NCBI RefSeq assembly: GCF_000743705.1
Contig: NZ_JQEZ01000002.1
Coordinates: forward strand, 165,250 to 229,249
Length of the DNA: 64,000 nt
From: Ruegeria halocynthiae
GTDB lineage: Bacteria > Pseudomonadota > Alphaproteobacteria > Rhodobacterales > Rhodobacteraceae
Reading direction: 5' to 3'
Shown: positions 9,237 through 16,931 of the stretch, piece by piece
How the letters are laid out: each line of letters starts with the position of its first letter
How positions within the stretch are numbered: position 1 is the first letter of the stretch
Position numbers and translations under genes: made by a program
Notes under the pieces: model-generated
What the model saw: only the letters and a program-made list of their open reading frames with translations
What the model was told of the DNA's origin: nothing
The model's database searches: none

Positions 9237-9641
9237 TTACAGGCGTGTCCAGGACTGGTGCGCGCAGATGTGATGCTCGCACCCTTTGACCTTGAGGGTG
9301 TCGCCCTGAAGGGTCATCTGGGGAACCGCGTCCACGTTGATAAGCGGCACCCAGAACTCTCCCCCGCCGTATTTGCCGGCCCCCTGACTTGCGACATCCC
9401 AGAACAGTTTCTTGCCAATGTTGGGGGTCTGCACTTCTTTGCCGGACTTGTCATAAGCGGACAGTATCTTGCCGCAGAATTTATCACCGCAGGCCGTGAT
9501 CTGAATATGAGAAGTCAGTTCTTTGCGATCCGGCTCGGTTTTCCAGACGCCCTCGATGGGGTCACCCGCAGCCAGGCCCGGGGAGAGAAATACACCAGCG
9601 CAAAGCGTGGATATTACAGTTTTTCGGATGAGATTTCGCAT
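9237..9641 (-). CDS. Secreted DUF2147 family protein
   Basis: The 134-aa protein has a signal peptide (MRNLIRKTVISTLCAGVFL...GLAA, cleavage near residue 25) and a mature part of the DUF2147 type: 'EGVWKTEPDR' near the start, 'CGDKFCGKIL' with a possible disulfide, and 'LKVKGCEHHICAHQSWTRL' at the end. DUF2147 proteins are small periplasmic or exported beta-barrel-like proteins, often of unknown function. I chose the ATG at 9641 because AGAGG lies 7 bp upstream and the signal peptide starts there; the frame stays open 12 codons further upstream. It is convergent with the RND permease. Confidence 0.82.
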   Translation of the reverse strand: MRNLIRKTVISTLCAGVFLSPGLAAGDPIEGVWKTEPDRKELTSHIQITACGDKFCGKILSAYDKSGKEVQTPNIGKKLFWDVASQGAGKYGGGEFWVPLINVDAVPQMTLQGDTLKVKGCEHHICAHQSWTRL

Positions 9642-9701
9642 AACAACACCTCTGACTTGGGGCCAAGATTGTATCATAGTTTTCCGCCGAGCGGCCGTGC
9701 C

Positions 9702-11525
9702 CTAGGCGGCTTGCGTGTCCGATTGCTGACGGTTCCAAAGTTGCGCATAGCGGCCTTCGTGTCGCAGCAACGCGTCATGCGTGCCCTGTTCCAGAATTTC
9801 GCCACGTTCCAGCACAACAATTTGGTCCGCTTCAGCAATGGTGCTTAGACGGTGGGCGATGGTCAGAACCGTCCGCCCCTCGCCCGCACGTGCCAGGGCG
9901 TCCTTTATGTCCCGCTCGGTATCCGTATCCAACGCCGATGTCGCCTCATCCAACAACAGGATCGGAGGGTTCTTCAGCAGGGTCCGCGCAATACCAACAC
10001 GTTGCTTTTCGCCGCCCGACAGCTTCAGGCCACGTTCACCAACCTTGGTGTCATAACCTTCGGGCAAGGTGACGATGAAATCGTGAATCTGTGCCGCCCT
10101 TGCGGCGGCTTCGACGTCTTCCTGCGTTGCACCGTTGCGGCCATAAGCAATGTTGTACCGGATGGTGTCATTGAACAACACCGTGTCCTGCGGCACCACA
10201 CCGATAGCGGCGTGCAGGCTGGACTGCGTTACATCGCGCACATCCTGCCCGTCGATCTTCAAGGCGCCGCCGGTCACGTCATAGAACCGGAACAGCAGCC
10301 GCCCGATGGTCGACTTGCCCGACCCCGTGGCACCGACAATGGCCACCGTCTGCCCTGCAGGAACCGTCAGCGAAATACCCCTGAGGATTTCACGGTCGGC
10401 GTCATAGCCAAAGCGCACATTGTCCAACGTGACCTCGCCCCCCGAAACGACAAGATCGCGCGCGCCGGGTTTGTCGGTGACTTCGGCGGGTTGCCCTAGC
10501 AGGTCGAACATCTGCCCCATATCCACCAGCGACTGACGGATTTCGCGATAGACCGTGCCCAGAAAGTTCAACGGTACGGTAATCTGGATCATATACGCAT
10601 TGACCATGACGAAATCGCCCACCGTCAGCCCGCCATTCTGCACGCCGATCGCCGCCAGAACCATCACGCCGATCAGGCCACAGGTGATCAGGAAGGATTG
10701 CCCAAAATTCAGAAATGCCAGCGAATACGCAGTCTTGAGCGCGGCCCCCGCATACGCCTTCATCGAGACGTCATACCGTTCAGCTTCGCGGGTTTCCGCG
10801 TTGAAATACTTGACCGTTTCAAAGTTCAGCAGGCTGTCGATTGCGCGTTGGTTGGCCTCGGTGTCCTGATCGTTCATCTCGCGCCGCAGCTTCACCCGCC
10901 ATTCGGTCACCGCGAAGGTGAACCAGATGTACAGCGCGATGGTCACAGCGACCACGACCAGATACCACACGTCGAACAGCCACATCAGGATGATCGCAAC
11001 CAGAAGCAGCTCCAGGATCAGCGGCCCGATAGAGAACAGCAAGAACCGCAGCAGGAATTCCACACCCTTCACGCCGCGCTCGATAATGCGGCTCAGACCT
11101 CCGGTGCGGCGGGTTACGTGATAGCGCATGGAAAGCTGGTGAATATGCTGGAACGTCTCAAGCGCAAGGGCCCGCAGCGCCCGCTGCCCCACAGGCGCAA
11201 AGGCCGCGTCGCGCAACTGTTGAAAGCCGACGGTCATCATTCGTGCGACACCGTAAGCCACGGTCAACCCCACAGCGCCCAGCGCCAGCGGCGGAACGCC
11301 TTCATTCGCCAGCCCATCGACCGCGCCTTTGTACAGGATCGGGGTATAGACCGCGATCAGCTTGGCGATCACCAACATGCCCATGGCCAGCGCAACGCGG
11401 CGTTTTACCCACGGCTCGTCTTCGGGCCACAAGTAGGGCGTGACTTTCCGGATCGTGCGCCAGCCAGAACGGCGCTCGTCGGTTTCTGGCATGTCGTCAG
11501 AGTTCATTGGGGCTGTCCGTCTCAT
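9702..11525 (-). CDS. Atm1/HMT1-type ABC transporter (permease fused to ATPase)
   Basis: This 607-aa half-transporter has a membrane domain of about six helices (residues 45-320) followed by an ABC ATPase: Walker A 'GATGSGKS', Q-loop 'GVVPQDTVLF', signature 'LSGGEKQR', Walker B 'ILLLDEATSALD' and H-loop 'IAHRLSTI'. The stretch 'ETVKYFNAETREAERYD' and the overall size match the Atm1/HMT1 branch, whose bacterial members export glutathione- and metal-linked compounds from the cytoplasm. It would act as a homodimer. The ATG at 11525 has AGGT upstream; a later ATG at 11507 has no good ribosome site. Confidence 0.9.
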   Translation of the reverse strand: MRRTAPMNSDDMPETDERRSGWRTIRKVTPYLWPEDEPWVKRRVALAMGMLVIAKLIAVYTPILYKGAVDGLANEGVPPLALGAVGLTVAYGVARMMTVGFQQLRDAAFAPVGQRALRALALETFQHIHQLSMRYHVTRRTGGLSRIIERGVKGVEFLLRFLLFSIGPLILELLLVAIILMWLFDVWYLVVVAVTIALYIWFTFAVTEWRVKLRREMNDQDTEANQRAIDSLLNFETVKYFNAETREAERYDVSMKAYAGAALKTAYSLAFLNFGQSFLITCGLIGVMVLAAIGVQNGGLTVGDFVMVNAYMIQITVPLNFLGTVYREIRQSLVDMGQMFDLLGQPAEVTDKPGARDLVVSGGEVTLDNVRFGYDADREILRGISLTVPAGQTVAIVGATGSGKSTIGRLLFRFYDVTGGALKIDGQDVRDVTQSSLHAAIGVVPQDTVLFNDTIRYNIAYGRNGATQEDVEAAARAAQIHDFIVTLPEGYDTKVGERGLKLSGGEKQRVGIARTLLKNPPILLLDEATSALDTDTERDIKDALARAGEGRTVLTIAHRLSTIAEADQIVVLERGEILEQGTHDALLRHEGRYAQLWNRQQSDTQAA

Positions 11526-11585
11526 CACGTACCTGAACTTCGGTCAGAGATAGCCCCTGCCCCAGCATGGGCCAGGAGCAGGGGT

Positions 11586-12869
11586 TTATTCGGGTATCGT
11601 AAAGACCTGCCCCGGGTAGATCAGGTCAGGGTCCCGGATCGCGCCCCGGTTGGCTTCGAACAGCTTCACATACAGAACGCCGTCTCCGAATCTTTCACGC
11701 GACAATGCCCAAAGGGTATCGCCCTCTTGGACGGTCACGGAACGGATGGCGGGTGTTCCCGCTTCGGTCGCGGGCGTGTCAGAGACGTCGGCGGCGCGCA
11801 GCACGTCCAACGGCTCGCGTTTGAAGGGGGTTTCCAATCGGCTGACCACGGTGCCGTCGGCCGCAACCTCATCCAGACGCAGGGTATAGACACCTGGGTC
11901 GATGCCCTCCAGCTCACTACGCCATTTTCCGTCTTCGGCAGGTGCCAGATCGGCCACCAACCGGTTGTCCAGATACAAACGTATCGCAGAGCCGTCCGGC
12001 ACCCGGCCCGTCAGTTCGACGCCACCCGCGTTCGAATAACCGATGGTGTCCAATGCAACCTGATCCGGCGCGCCGGGTTGCGGCGTCAGTGGCTGCACAA
12101 GCTCGACACCGTCTTCGCCCGACCGCAGAATGGCAATCTGCTGGCCCGGCGCATCGTCCGCGGTTTCCTCGGCTGGGGCCTGTGCCGTCTGGTCAGGCTG
12201 ATCTTCGACGGGTTGGGCCGGTGCCTCGGCCACCTCCGCCTCGCCGTCTGTCGGCGCGGATGCCTCTGCGGCGGGTGCTTCGGCGTCGGGCACGTCGGGC
12301 ACAAGGTTCTCGGCTGTTTCCACACCTGTCACAGCTTTGTCTTCGGGTTCGGGCGCGGGCAAGGCCGCAATGACGTAATCATCCGACCGCACGGGCTGAT
12401 CGCCGCCTGCCACCTCAAGCGTCAGACCCCGGGCATCATTGGAAAAGGGGATCGACACGAATTCCGCAAACTGGCCGCTGGGATCAACGGTAAAACTGTG
12501 AACCTGCTCACCATCCAGCAAGACGCGAACATCCGCACCCGGTTCGGCGTTGCCGGACAACACGGCGTTGCCGTCGCGTTCCACAAAGATCTGATCCAGC
12601 GTTGGCGCAACCTCGGCCGCCTCTTCCGGCGCAGCGGTATCGGGCACAGACGTGCTGTCTTCGCTAACATCCGCAGATGTGGCGTCATCGCTCTGGGCGA
12701 CTTCATCGGTGGGCTGGACCGCAACATCCGTTTGCGGCGCGGTTCCTTCCGGGTCGCCACCACTGATGCCGGACAGGAATAACCCGCCAGCCCCTGCCAC
12801 CACTACAATACCGGCGATCACCCCCCAGATGAAAGTACCGGAGCGTCCGCTTCCTGACTCGGCGTTCAT
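11586..12869 (-). CDS. Membrane-anchored protein with C-terminal LysM domain
   Basis: The 427-aa protein has one membrane helix close to the N-terminus (residues 15-37, FIWGVIAGIVVVAGAGGLFL). A long, very acidic Ala/Pro/Glu-rich middle region looks disordered, with short beta-rich repeats ('GNAEPGADVRVLLDGEQV', 'GRVPDGSAIRLYLDNRLV'). The last 50 residues form a LysM peptidoglycan-binding module ('SVTVQEGDTLWALSRERFGD...PDLIYPGQVFTIPE'). It probably tethers the inner membrane to the cell wall, a role inferred from domains. The ATG at 12869 has AAGGA upstream; the frame is open further but without a ribosome site. It is transcribed toward the ABC exporter, 60 bp away. Confidence 0.85.
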   Translation of the reverse strand: MNAESGSGRSGTFIWGVIAGIVVVAGAGGLFLSGISGGDPEGTAPQTDVAVQPTDEVAQSDDATSADVSEDSTSVPDTAAPEEAAEVAPTLDQIFVERDGNAVLSGNAEPGADVRVLLDGEQVHSFTVDPSGQFAEFVSIPFSNDARGLTLEVAGGDQPVRSDDYVIAALPAPEPEDKAVTGVETAENLVPDVPDAEAPAAEASAPTDGEAEVAEAPAQPVEDQPDQTAQAPAEETADDAPGQQIAILRSGEDGVELVQPLTPQPGAPDQVALDTIGYSNAGGVELTGRVPDGSAIRLYLDNRLVADLAPAEDGKWRSELEGIDPGVYTLRLDEVAADGTVVSRLETPFKREPLDVLRAADVSDTPATEAGTPAIRSVTVQEGDTLWALSRERFGDGVLYVKLFEANRGAIRDPDLIYPGQVFTIPE

Positions 12870-12995
12870 TCTTTTCCTTTCACTCCGCAGGGCAAGTGCT
12901 TTGACTATAACACATTCTGCCGAACGGTTGAGCCAATCTATCAATCCCGCTATCACGGGTCAAAACCTCAGGCACAACCCCGGAGAAGCCATCTG

Positions 12996-13547
12996 ATGTC
13001 TCAGAAATCCATCTGTGTGTATTGCGGGTCACGCAATGGCGCGAATTCGGCCTATTCTCAGGCCGCGCGGTCCTTTGGAAGCTTGCTGGCGCGGGAAGGT
13101 TGGCGGCTGGTTTATGGCGCGGGTGATGTCGGTTTGATGGGCGAGGTCGCGCGTGCGGCCCAGACCGCAGGGGGCGAGACATTCGGCGTCATCCCCGTGC
13201 ATCTGGTCAACCGCGAAGTCGGTAAAACCGACCTGACCCATTTCGTGATCACCGAAACGATGCACGAGCGCAAGAAGGTCATGATCATGAACGCCGATGC
13301 CGTTGTGGTTCTGCCGGGTGGTCCGGGGTCACTGGACGAGCTGTTTGAGGCACTCACGTGGCGGCAGTTGGGCCTGCATGAAAAACCCATTCTGGTGATG
13401 AATGTGGATGGCTATTGGGATGCTCTGCAGTCGCTGCTGGATCATGTGATCGGCCAGGGCTTTGCCGATAGCACGCTTGCCGACTTCGTCACCTGGGTCG
13501 ACGACGCCGAAACAGCGATGACAGCCCTGCGCGAGAAACTGACCTGA
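12996..13547 (+). CDS. LOG/TIGR00730 family Rossmann-fold protein
   Basis: The 183-aa protein begins 'KSICVYCGSRNGANSAYSQAAR', contains 'YGAGDVGLMGEVARAA' and carries 'PGGPGSLDELFEAL', the PGG-x-G-(T/S)-x-x-E signature of LOG-type nucleoside monophosphate phosphoribohydrolases. Homologues cleave AMP or cytokinin riboside monophosphates to the free base and ribose 5-phosphate. In bacteria they are often misnamed lysine decarboxylases. GGAG lies upstream of the ATG. It is divergent from the LysM gene with about 126 bp between them. Confidence 0.9.
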   Translation: MSQKSICVYCGSRNGANSAYSQAARSFGSLLAREGWRLVYGAGDVGLMGEVARAAQTAGGETFGVIPVHLVNREVGKTDLTHFVITETMHERKKVMIMNADAVVVLPGGPGSLDELFEALTWRQLGLHEKPILVMNVDGYWDALQSLLDHVIGQGFADSTLADFVTWVDDAETAMTALREKLT

Positions 13548-13560
13548 GGCCACCCGGGCT

Positions 13561-13584
13561 AACGGGCGGCCTGAGCCGCCCGTT
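13561..13584. terminator. Strong stem-loop after the LOG-family gene
   Basis: AACGGGCGGC and GCCGCCCGTT form a perfect 10-bp stem around CTGA between two convergent genes. There is no T-run on either side, so it may act with Rho or as a 3' end stabiliser. Confidence 0.55.
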
Positions 13585-13591
13585 GAAGGGA

Positions 13592-14053
13592 TCACGCAAA
13601 GCGGGGTGCGGGTTTCAGACGCTGGGTCAGGACTTGTTCGACCTTGTGCAGCGGGTGATTTGTCAGGGTCCTGTCCACTTCGGCCACGACCTTGGCCAGA
13701 ACCTTTCCATGCAGGCGACGGCGCAAAAGGCCCAGAACATGCGGACTGGCAACAAGCACCAGCCGCTCAAACGACCCCTTTAGCCCCTTGCGGTTCAGCA
13801 AATTGGCCAGATCCTGAACAAACAGAGACTTGGCGTGGGTTTTCCATTTCGGTTCCTCAACGGCGAACTTTTGATTTGGCCCGCGATCATATCGACGCCC
13901 GGCCCGGTCCGATGGTTTGGGGCTCGGTGCGTCCTGTTCCTCGACCGAGACAACAACCAGATTTGGATCTTCGGCGTCGGTGATATTCTCCATGAACAAC
14001 GCCTTTTCCCCGTCAGCTATGACAACCCATGTTCCCTGTTCAAGTGCGACCAT
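13592..14053 (-). CDS. Host attachment family protein
   Basis: This 153-aa cytosolic protein starts 'MVALEQGTWVVIADGEKALFMEN' and holds 'FAVEEPKWKTHAKSLFVQDLANLLNR', 'FERLVLVASPHVLGLLRRRL' and 'EVDRTLTNHPLHKVEQVL'. This is the profile of the family named from a plant-attachment gene of Agrobacterium and related to eRF1/RNase-E-like folds. The name does not establish a function here. It is convergent with the LOG-family gene. Its start is preceded by a 312-bp gap with nested inverted repeats. Confidence is good for the family, low for the role. Confidence 0.82.
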   Translation of the reverse strand: MVALEQGTWVVIADGEKALFMENITDAEDPNLVVVSVEEQDAPSPKPSDRAGRRYDRGPNQKFAVEEPKWKTHAKSLFVQDLANLLNRKGLKGSFERLVLVASPHVLGLLRRRLHGKVLAKVVAEVDRTLTNHPLHKVEQVLTQRLKPAPRFA

Positions 14054-14091
14054 TGTGATCTCCTGTTATGGCGTGTGTGGCCATCCCTCTT

Positions 14092-14149
14092 TCGTCAGGC
14101 ACAGTTAAACCCTGACGCGCCAGTGGAATTTCGGCGCGTTGCCTGATGA
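14092..14149. repeat. Nested inverted repeats in the 312-bp gap between sodB and the host-attachment gene
   Basis: The gap 14054-14365 holds no convincing gene. Outer arms TCGTCAGGCA (14092-14101) and TGCCTGATGA (14140-14149) pair at 9 of 10 positions and enclose CGCGCC...GGCGCG. An alternative hairpin CGTCAGG/CCTGACG spans 14093-14117. The region lies upstream of the host-attachment gene, so it could be its 5' leader or operator. The sodB terminator occupies the far end of the same gap. Confidence 0.35.
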
Positions 14150-14302
14150 TTATGTCTTTGGTTGGCGGCTCTCTCCCTCCGCCTAACCTAAGGTAAGCAA
14201 TGATGGGCGGCGTACAATCCATCTCAGGATGAAACTTTATTCATCAGCAGGTTTCCTCCTGCCGGACCGACAGCCAGCCCGACGGAAAACCCGCACACGA
14301 CA

Positions 14303-14336
14303 ACAAAAAAGACCTGCCAGCGTCACCGCCAGCAGG
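14303..14336 (-). terminator. Rho-independent terminator of sodB
   Basis: On the minus strand, CCTGCTGGC and GCTGGCAGG form a stem around GGTGAC and are followed by TCTTTTTTG, a classic U-tract. It lies about 30 bp after the sodB stop. Confidence 0.75.
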
Positions 14337-14365
14337 CCCTTGATAAACCCTTGTCGGGTTAATGG

Positions 14366-14965
14366 TTACATCCGCGACGCAACGTTTTCCCAGTTCACCA
14401 GATTATCGAGGAAGTTCGACAGGTAAACCGGGCGCTTGTTGCGGAAGTCGATGTAGTAGGAATGCTCCCACACGTCGCAACCCAGCAGCGCGGTCTGACC
14501 AAAGCACAGCGGGTTCACGCCGTTTTCAGTTTTGGTCACGGCCAGCGAGCCGTCAGCGTTCTTGACCAGCCATGCCCAGCCCGAACCGAACTGACCGGCA
14601 CCAGCGGCGCTGAACTGCGATTTGAATTCATCAACCGAGCCAAAGTTTTCGGTCAGAGCTTTTTCCAGCTCACCGGGCATGGCATTGCCGTCGGGGCCCA
14701 TCATTTCCCAGAACTGGTTGTGGTTCCACAGCTGGCTGATGTTGTTGAAGATGCCATTCTGCGCGACGGCGGATTTGTCGTAGGTGCCAACGATTGTCTC
14801 TTCCAGCGACTTGCCGTCCCACTCAGTCCCTGCGATCAGCTTGTTGCCGTTGTCGACATAGGCCTTGTGGTGCAGATCATGGTGATATTCCAATGTTTCC
14901 GCGGACATACCCTTGGCTGCCAGCGCGTCATGTGCATAAGGAAGATCAGGAAGTTCAAAAGCCAT
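14366..14965 (-). CDS. sodB: Superoxide dismutase, Fe type
   Basis: The 199-aa cytosolic enzyme converts superoxide to peroxide and oxygen. The metal ligands are visible: His28 in 'EYHHDLHHKAY', His82 in 'QLWNHNQFW', and Asp164 and His168 in 'DVWEHSYYIDF'. Gln78 before the second ligand (NNISQLWNH) and 'AGAGQFGSGWAWLV' favour iron over manganese. It starts at MAFELPDLPYA, the usual family N-terminus, and ends with its own terminator. It is divergent from the FkbM methyltransferase gene, with an imperfect inverted repeat between them. Confidence 0.96.
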   Translation of the reverse strand: MAFELPDLPYAHDALAAKGMSAETLEYHHDLHHKAYVDNGNKLIAGTEWDGKSLEETIVGTYDKSAVAQNGIFNNISQLWNHNQFWEMMGPDGNAMPGELEKALTENFGSVDEFKSQFSAAGAGQFGSGWAWLVKNADGSLAVTKTENGVNPLCFGQTALLGCDVWEHSYYIDFRNKRPVYLSNFLDNLVNWENVASRM

Positions 14966-14991
14966 GTCGGCCCCCTGTTAAAATGATTGTT

Positions 14992-15028
14992 GCGGTTCCA
15001 AAGGTTAAATGCTTTGGCAACCGCCGCA
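14992..15028. repeat. Imperfect inverted repeat in the sodB/FkbM-methyltransferase divergent region
   Basis: TGCGGTTCCAAAG and CTTTGGCAACCGC pair with one bulged base around GTTAAATG. The position, 27-60 bp upstream of sodB, suits an operator or a leader hairpin of either gene. Confidence 0.35.
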
Positions 15029-15065
15029 GGTCAAGGGCCGAGGCAATAAAACCCGGAGGTCCGCG

Positions 15066-15827
15066 ATGCTTACCCAGGCGCGCAAGATGTTCTACCGCGC
15101 CCGCGGATATTATGCTGGCAACCTGAATGGTCAGCCATTCCGCCTGGACCCCTATCACTCGAAATTCTGGCGCAAGGCGTCGGCGGGCAACTGGGAGCCC
15201 GAGACTTTTACCGTTCTGGACGAATACCTGTCGCCCGACCGGGACTATCTGGATATCGGCGCGTGGATCGGCCCGACGGTTCTGTACGGGGCCAGCAAGG
15301 CGCGGCGTGTCTGGTGTTTCGAACCCGACCCTACGGCCTTTCGTTATCTGGCGTGGAACCTGGACCTGAACGGGATCACCAACGTGTCGGCCTTTGGCGT
15401 GGCGCTGTCGGATCAGTTCGGCGTGGCCCGCATGGCATCCGTCCGTGGAGAACCCGGCGATTCCACCAGTTCGCTGCTGCATGACGGCGCGCATGGCAGC
15501 GATGCGCTGACCATCGCCTGGGACCAGTTTGAAGCGGTCAATGACCTGTCAGCGGTATCGCTGGTGAAAATGGATATCGAAGGGGCAGAATTCTTTGTCC
15601 TGCCAACGGTGTTGCCATGGCTGAAACAACATCGCCCAACCTTGCTGTTGTCACTTCATGCGCCCCTGTTGGCCGAAAAGGACAGGCGCGACAAAGTCAA
15701 AAAACTGCTGGAGCAGCTAAACTTCTACAGTCGTTTGTCCGACGAAAAGCACAAATCAATTTCCGCAGAGGATTTGCTGTCTCATACCGCTTTGTCCCAG
15801 TACCAGACAGTATTGTTGCAAAAGTAG
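15066..15827 (+). CDS. FkbM family methyltransferase
   Basis: The 253-aa protein has a SAM-binding Rossmann core: 'DYLDIGAWIGPTVLYGA' (motif I, about residues 60-76), 'VWCFEPDPTAFRYLAWNL' (motif II acidic residue) and 'SLVKMDIEGAEFFVLP', the signature of FkbM-type O-methyltransferases. These often act on sugars of surface glycans or natural products; the substrate here is unknown. GGAGG lies 8 bp upstream of the ATG at 15066, so the longer open frame from 15009 is not used. No glycan genes are nearby. Confidence 0.88.
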   Translation: MLTQARKMFYRARGYYAGNLNGQPFRLDPYHSKFWRKASAGNWEPETFTVLDEYLSPDRDYLDIGAWIGPTVLYGASKARRVWCFEPDPTAFRYLAWNLDLNGITNVSAFGVALSDQFGVARMASVRGEPGDSTSSLLHDGAHGSDALTIAWDQFEAVNDLSAVSLVKMDIEGAEFFVLPTVLPWLKQHRPTLLLSLHAPLLAEKDRRDKVKKLLEQLNFYSRLSDEKHKSISAEDLLSHTALSQYQTVLLQK

Positions 15828-15926
15828 AGCAGTCGATCTGATTTTACCTTTTTACGGGACTTATAAGTTGCGCTTCCCCTTTGAATCCGGCGACCTGAAT
15901 TCATCTAATTTAGCGAGAGACGACTG

Positions 15927-16322
15927 ATGAAAAAAATAATTCTGGCCTGCGTTGCAGCACTGTCCGTGCAAACAGCATGGGCTGACACCGTTGAATACAA
16001 ATGCAATATTACAAAGCCGGACAGCCATGGCTGGATTGCACCCGAATACCACTTTCAGATAGATGCCGACACTGGTCAGGCCAAAGTCGTCAGTGGGCAT
16101 CACGACTGGACCAAAGCAAAGCTGAAAGTGAAAAAAGGGAACGAGTATCGAGTCCTTTGGAACGTCACTCTGCGATCAAGCGAAGGCCAGAACCTGCGTA
16201 TGAAGTATCAGGCCAACTTTGATGCGGCGAAAACTACGGTCCGGGTACGCGCCAGTTTTTCACATATAAATGCTTCCAACAAACCTTATGGCTCTGGGGT
16301 CTGCAGTGTTGTCACTGGTTAA
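15927..16322 (+). CDS. Small secreted protein of unknown function
   Basis: The 131-aa protein has a clear signal peptide (MKKIILACVAALSVQTAWA, cleavage at about residue 19). The mature part contains two cysteines far apart, 'YKCNI' near the start and 'GVCSV' at the end, which could form one disulfide. Alternating polar and hydrophobic residues ('YHFQIDADTGQAKVVSG', 'LRMKYQANFDAAKTTVRVRAS') suggest a beta-sandwich. I do not recognise the family. It is a single-gene unit between the FkbM gene and a strong terminator. Confidence 0.72.
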   Translation: MKKIILACVAALSVQTAWADTVEYKCNITKPDSHGWIAPEYHFQIDADTGQAKVVSGHHDWTKAKLKVKKGNEYRVLWNVTLRSSEGQNLRMKYQANFDAAKTTVRVRASFSHINASNKPYGSGVCSVVTG

Positions 16323-16324
16323 AG

Positions 16325-16351
16325 AAAAGCCCCGGTTTGAACGGGGCTTTT
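16325..16351. terminator. Bidirectional Rho-independent terminator
   Basis: AAAAGCCCCG and CGGGGCTTTT form a perfect 10-bp stem around GTTTGAA, with TTTTTTCTTTT on the plus side. It ends the small secreted protein gene and, on the other strand, the soxBDAG operon. Confidence 0.9.
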
Positions 16352-16364
16352 TTCTTTTCCGATG

Positions 16365-16931
16365 TCAGTACACCCCAACCTCACTGCCGGGTTGTGCCGC
16401 AACCTTGAGAAGTTTGAACACGTAATCCGCCGCCGACCGAAAACAGACGACGCGGAAGGTTTCGTCGTCGTCCATCCAGAACGCGCCCGCCACCTGTGCC
16501 AGACGCGAACGGCGGATTTGACCGGGCTGAAAGGCCTCGGCCGACAGATCGACCGGGGCCAGTTTGCCCATCACTTCACGCGCGTTGGCGCCAGCGATAC
16601 GGAACACCGCGCGGGCGTCCGAGACGTTGACTGCCAGCGCATGAACTCCGCTAAGTGCGTTGCTCATCACGGCCAGTTTGGTTTCAACCTCGGCATAAGG
16701 GACCAGCACCAGAAGTTCGTCGGTGGACATCCAGCAGACACCGGTGTCGCCCTTGATCAGCGCCTCGCGCTGGCCGGGCACTTTCTGCCCGGTGGCGTCT
16801 TTGACGGCCTTGATCAGCACCTTGTCGGACAGGTCGCCCCGCAGGGTGATCATACCTTGCAGGCCGCATTCTTCGACCTTGGCGATGCCGGTATAGCTGG
16901 CGTGGTTCAGTGCGCTGATGGGTTCAGACAT
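16365..16931 (-). CDS. soxG: Sarcosine oxidase subunit gamma
   Basis: The 188-aa protein is the smallest-but-one subunit of the heterotetrameric sarcosine oxidase. It belongs to the GcvT-like fold family and helps form the folate-binding channel. Matching stretches are 'ISALNHASYTGIAKVEECGLQGMITLRGDLSD', 'DELLVLVPYAEVE' and 'RQIRRSRLAQVAGAF'-like segments near the end. The ATG at 16931 overlaps the soxA stop by 8 bp, so translation is coupled. A longer open frame exists upstream within soxA but is not needed. It is the last gene of the operon. Confidence 0.93.
   Translation of the reverse strand: MSEPISALNHASYTGIAKVEECGLQGMITLRGDLSDKVLIKAVKDATGQKVPGQREALIKGDTGVCWMSTDELLVLVPYAEVETKLAVMSNALSGVHALAVNVSDARAVFRIAGANAREVMGKLAPVDLSAEAFQPGQIRRSRLAQVAGAFWMDDDETFRVVCFRSAADYVFKLLKVAAQPGSEVGVY

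Noticed and set aside
10698-12782. A 694-codon open frame on the plus strand over the ABC exporter and LysM genes
   Set aside because: It crosses two real genes on the other strand, is rich in Arg, His and Gln as antisense frames are, and shows no family motif.
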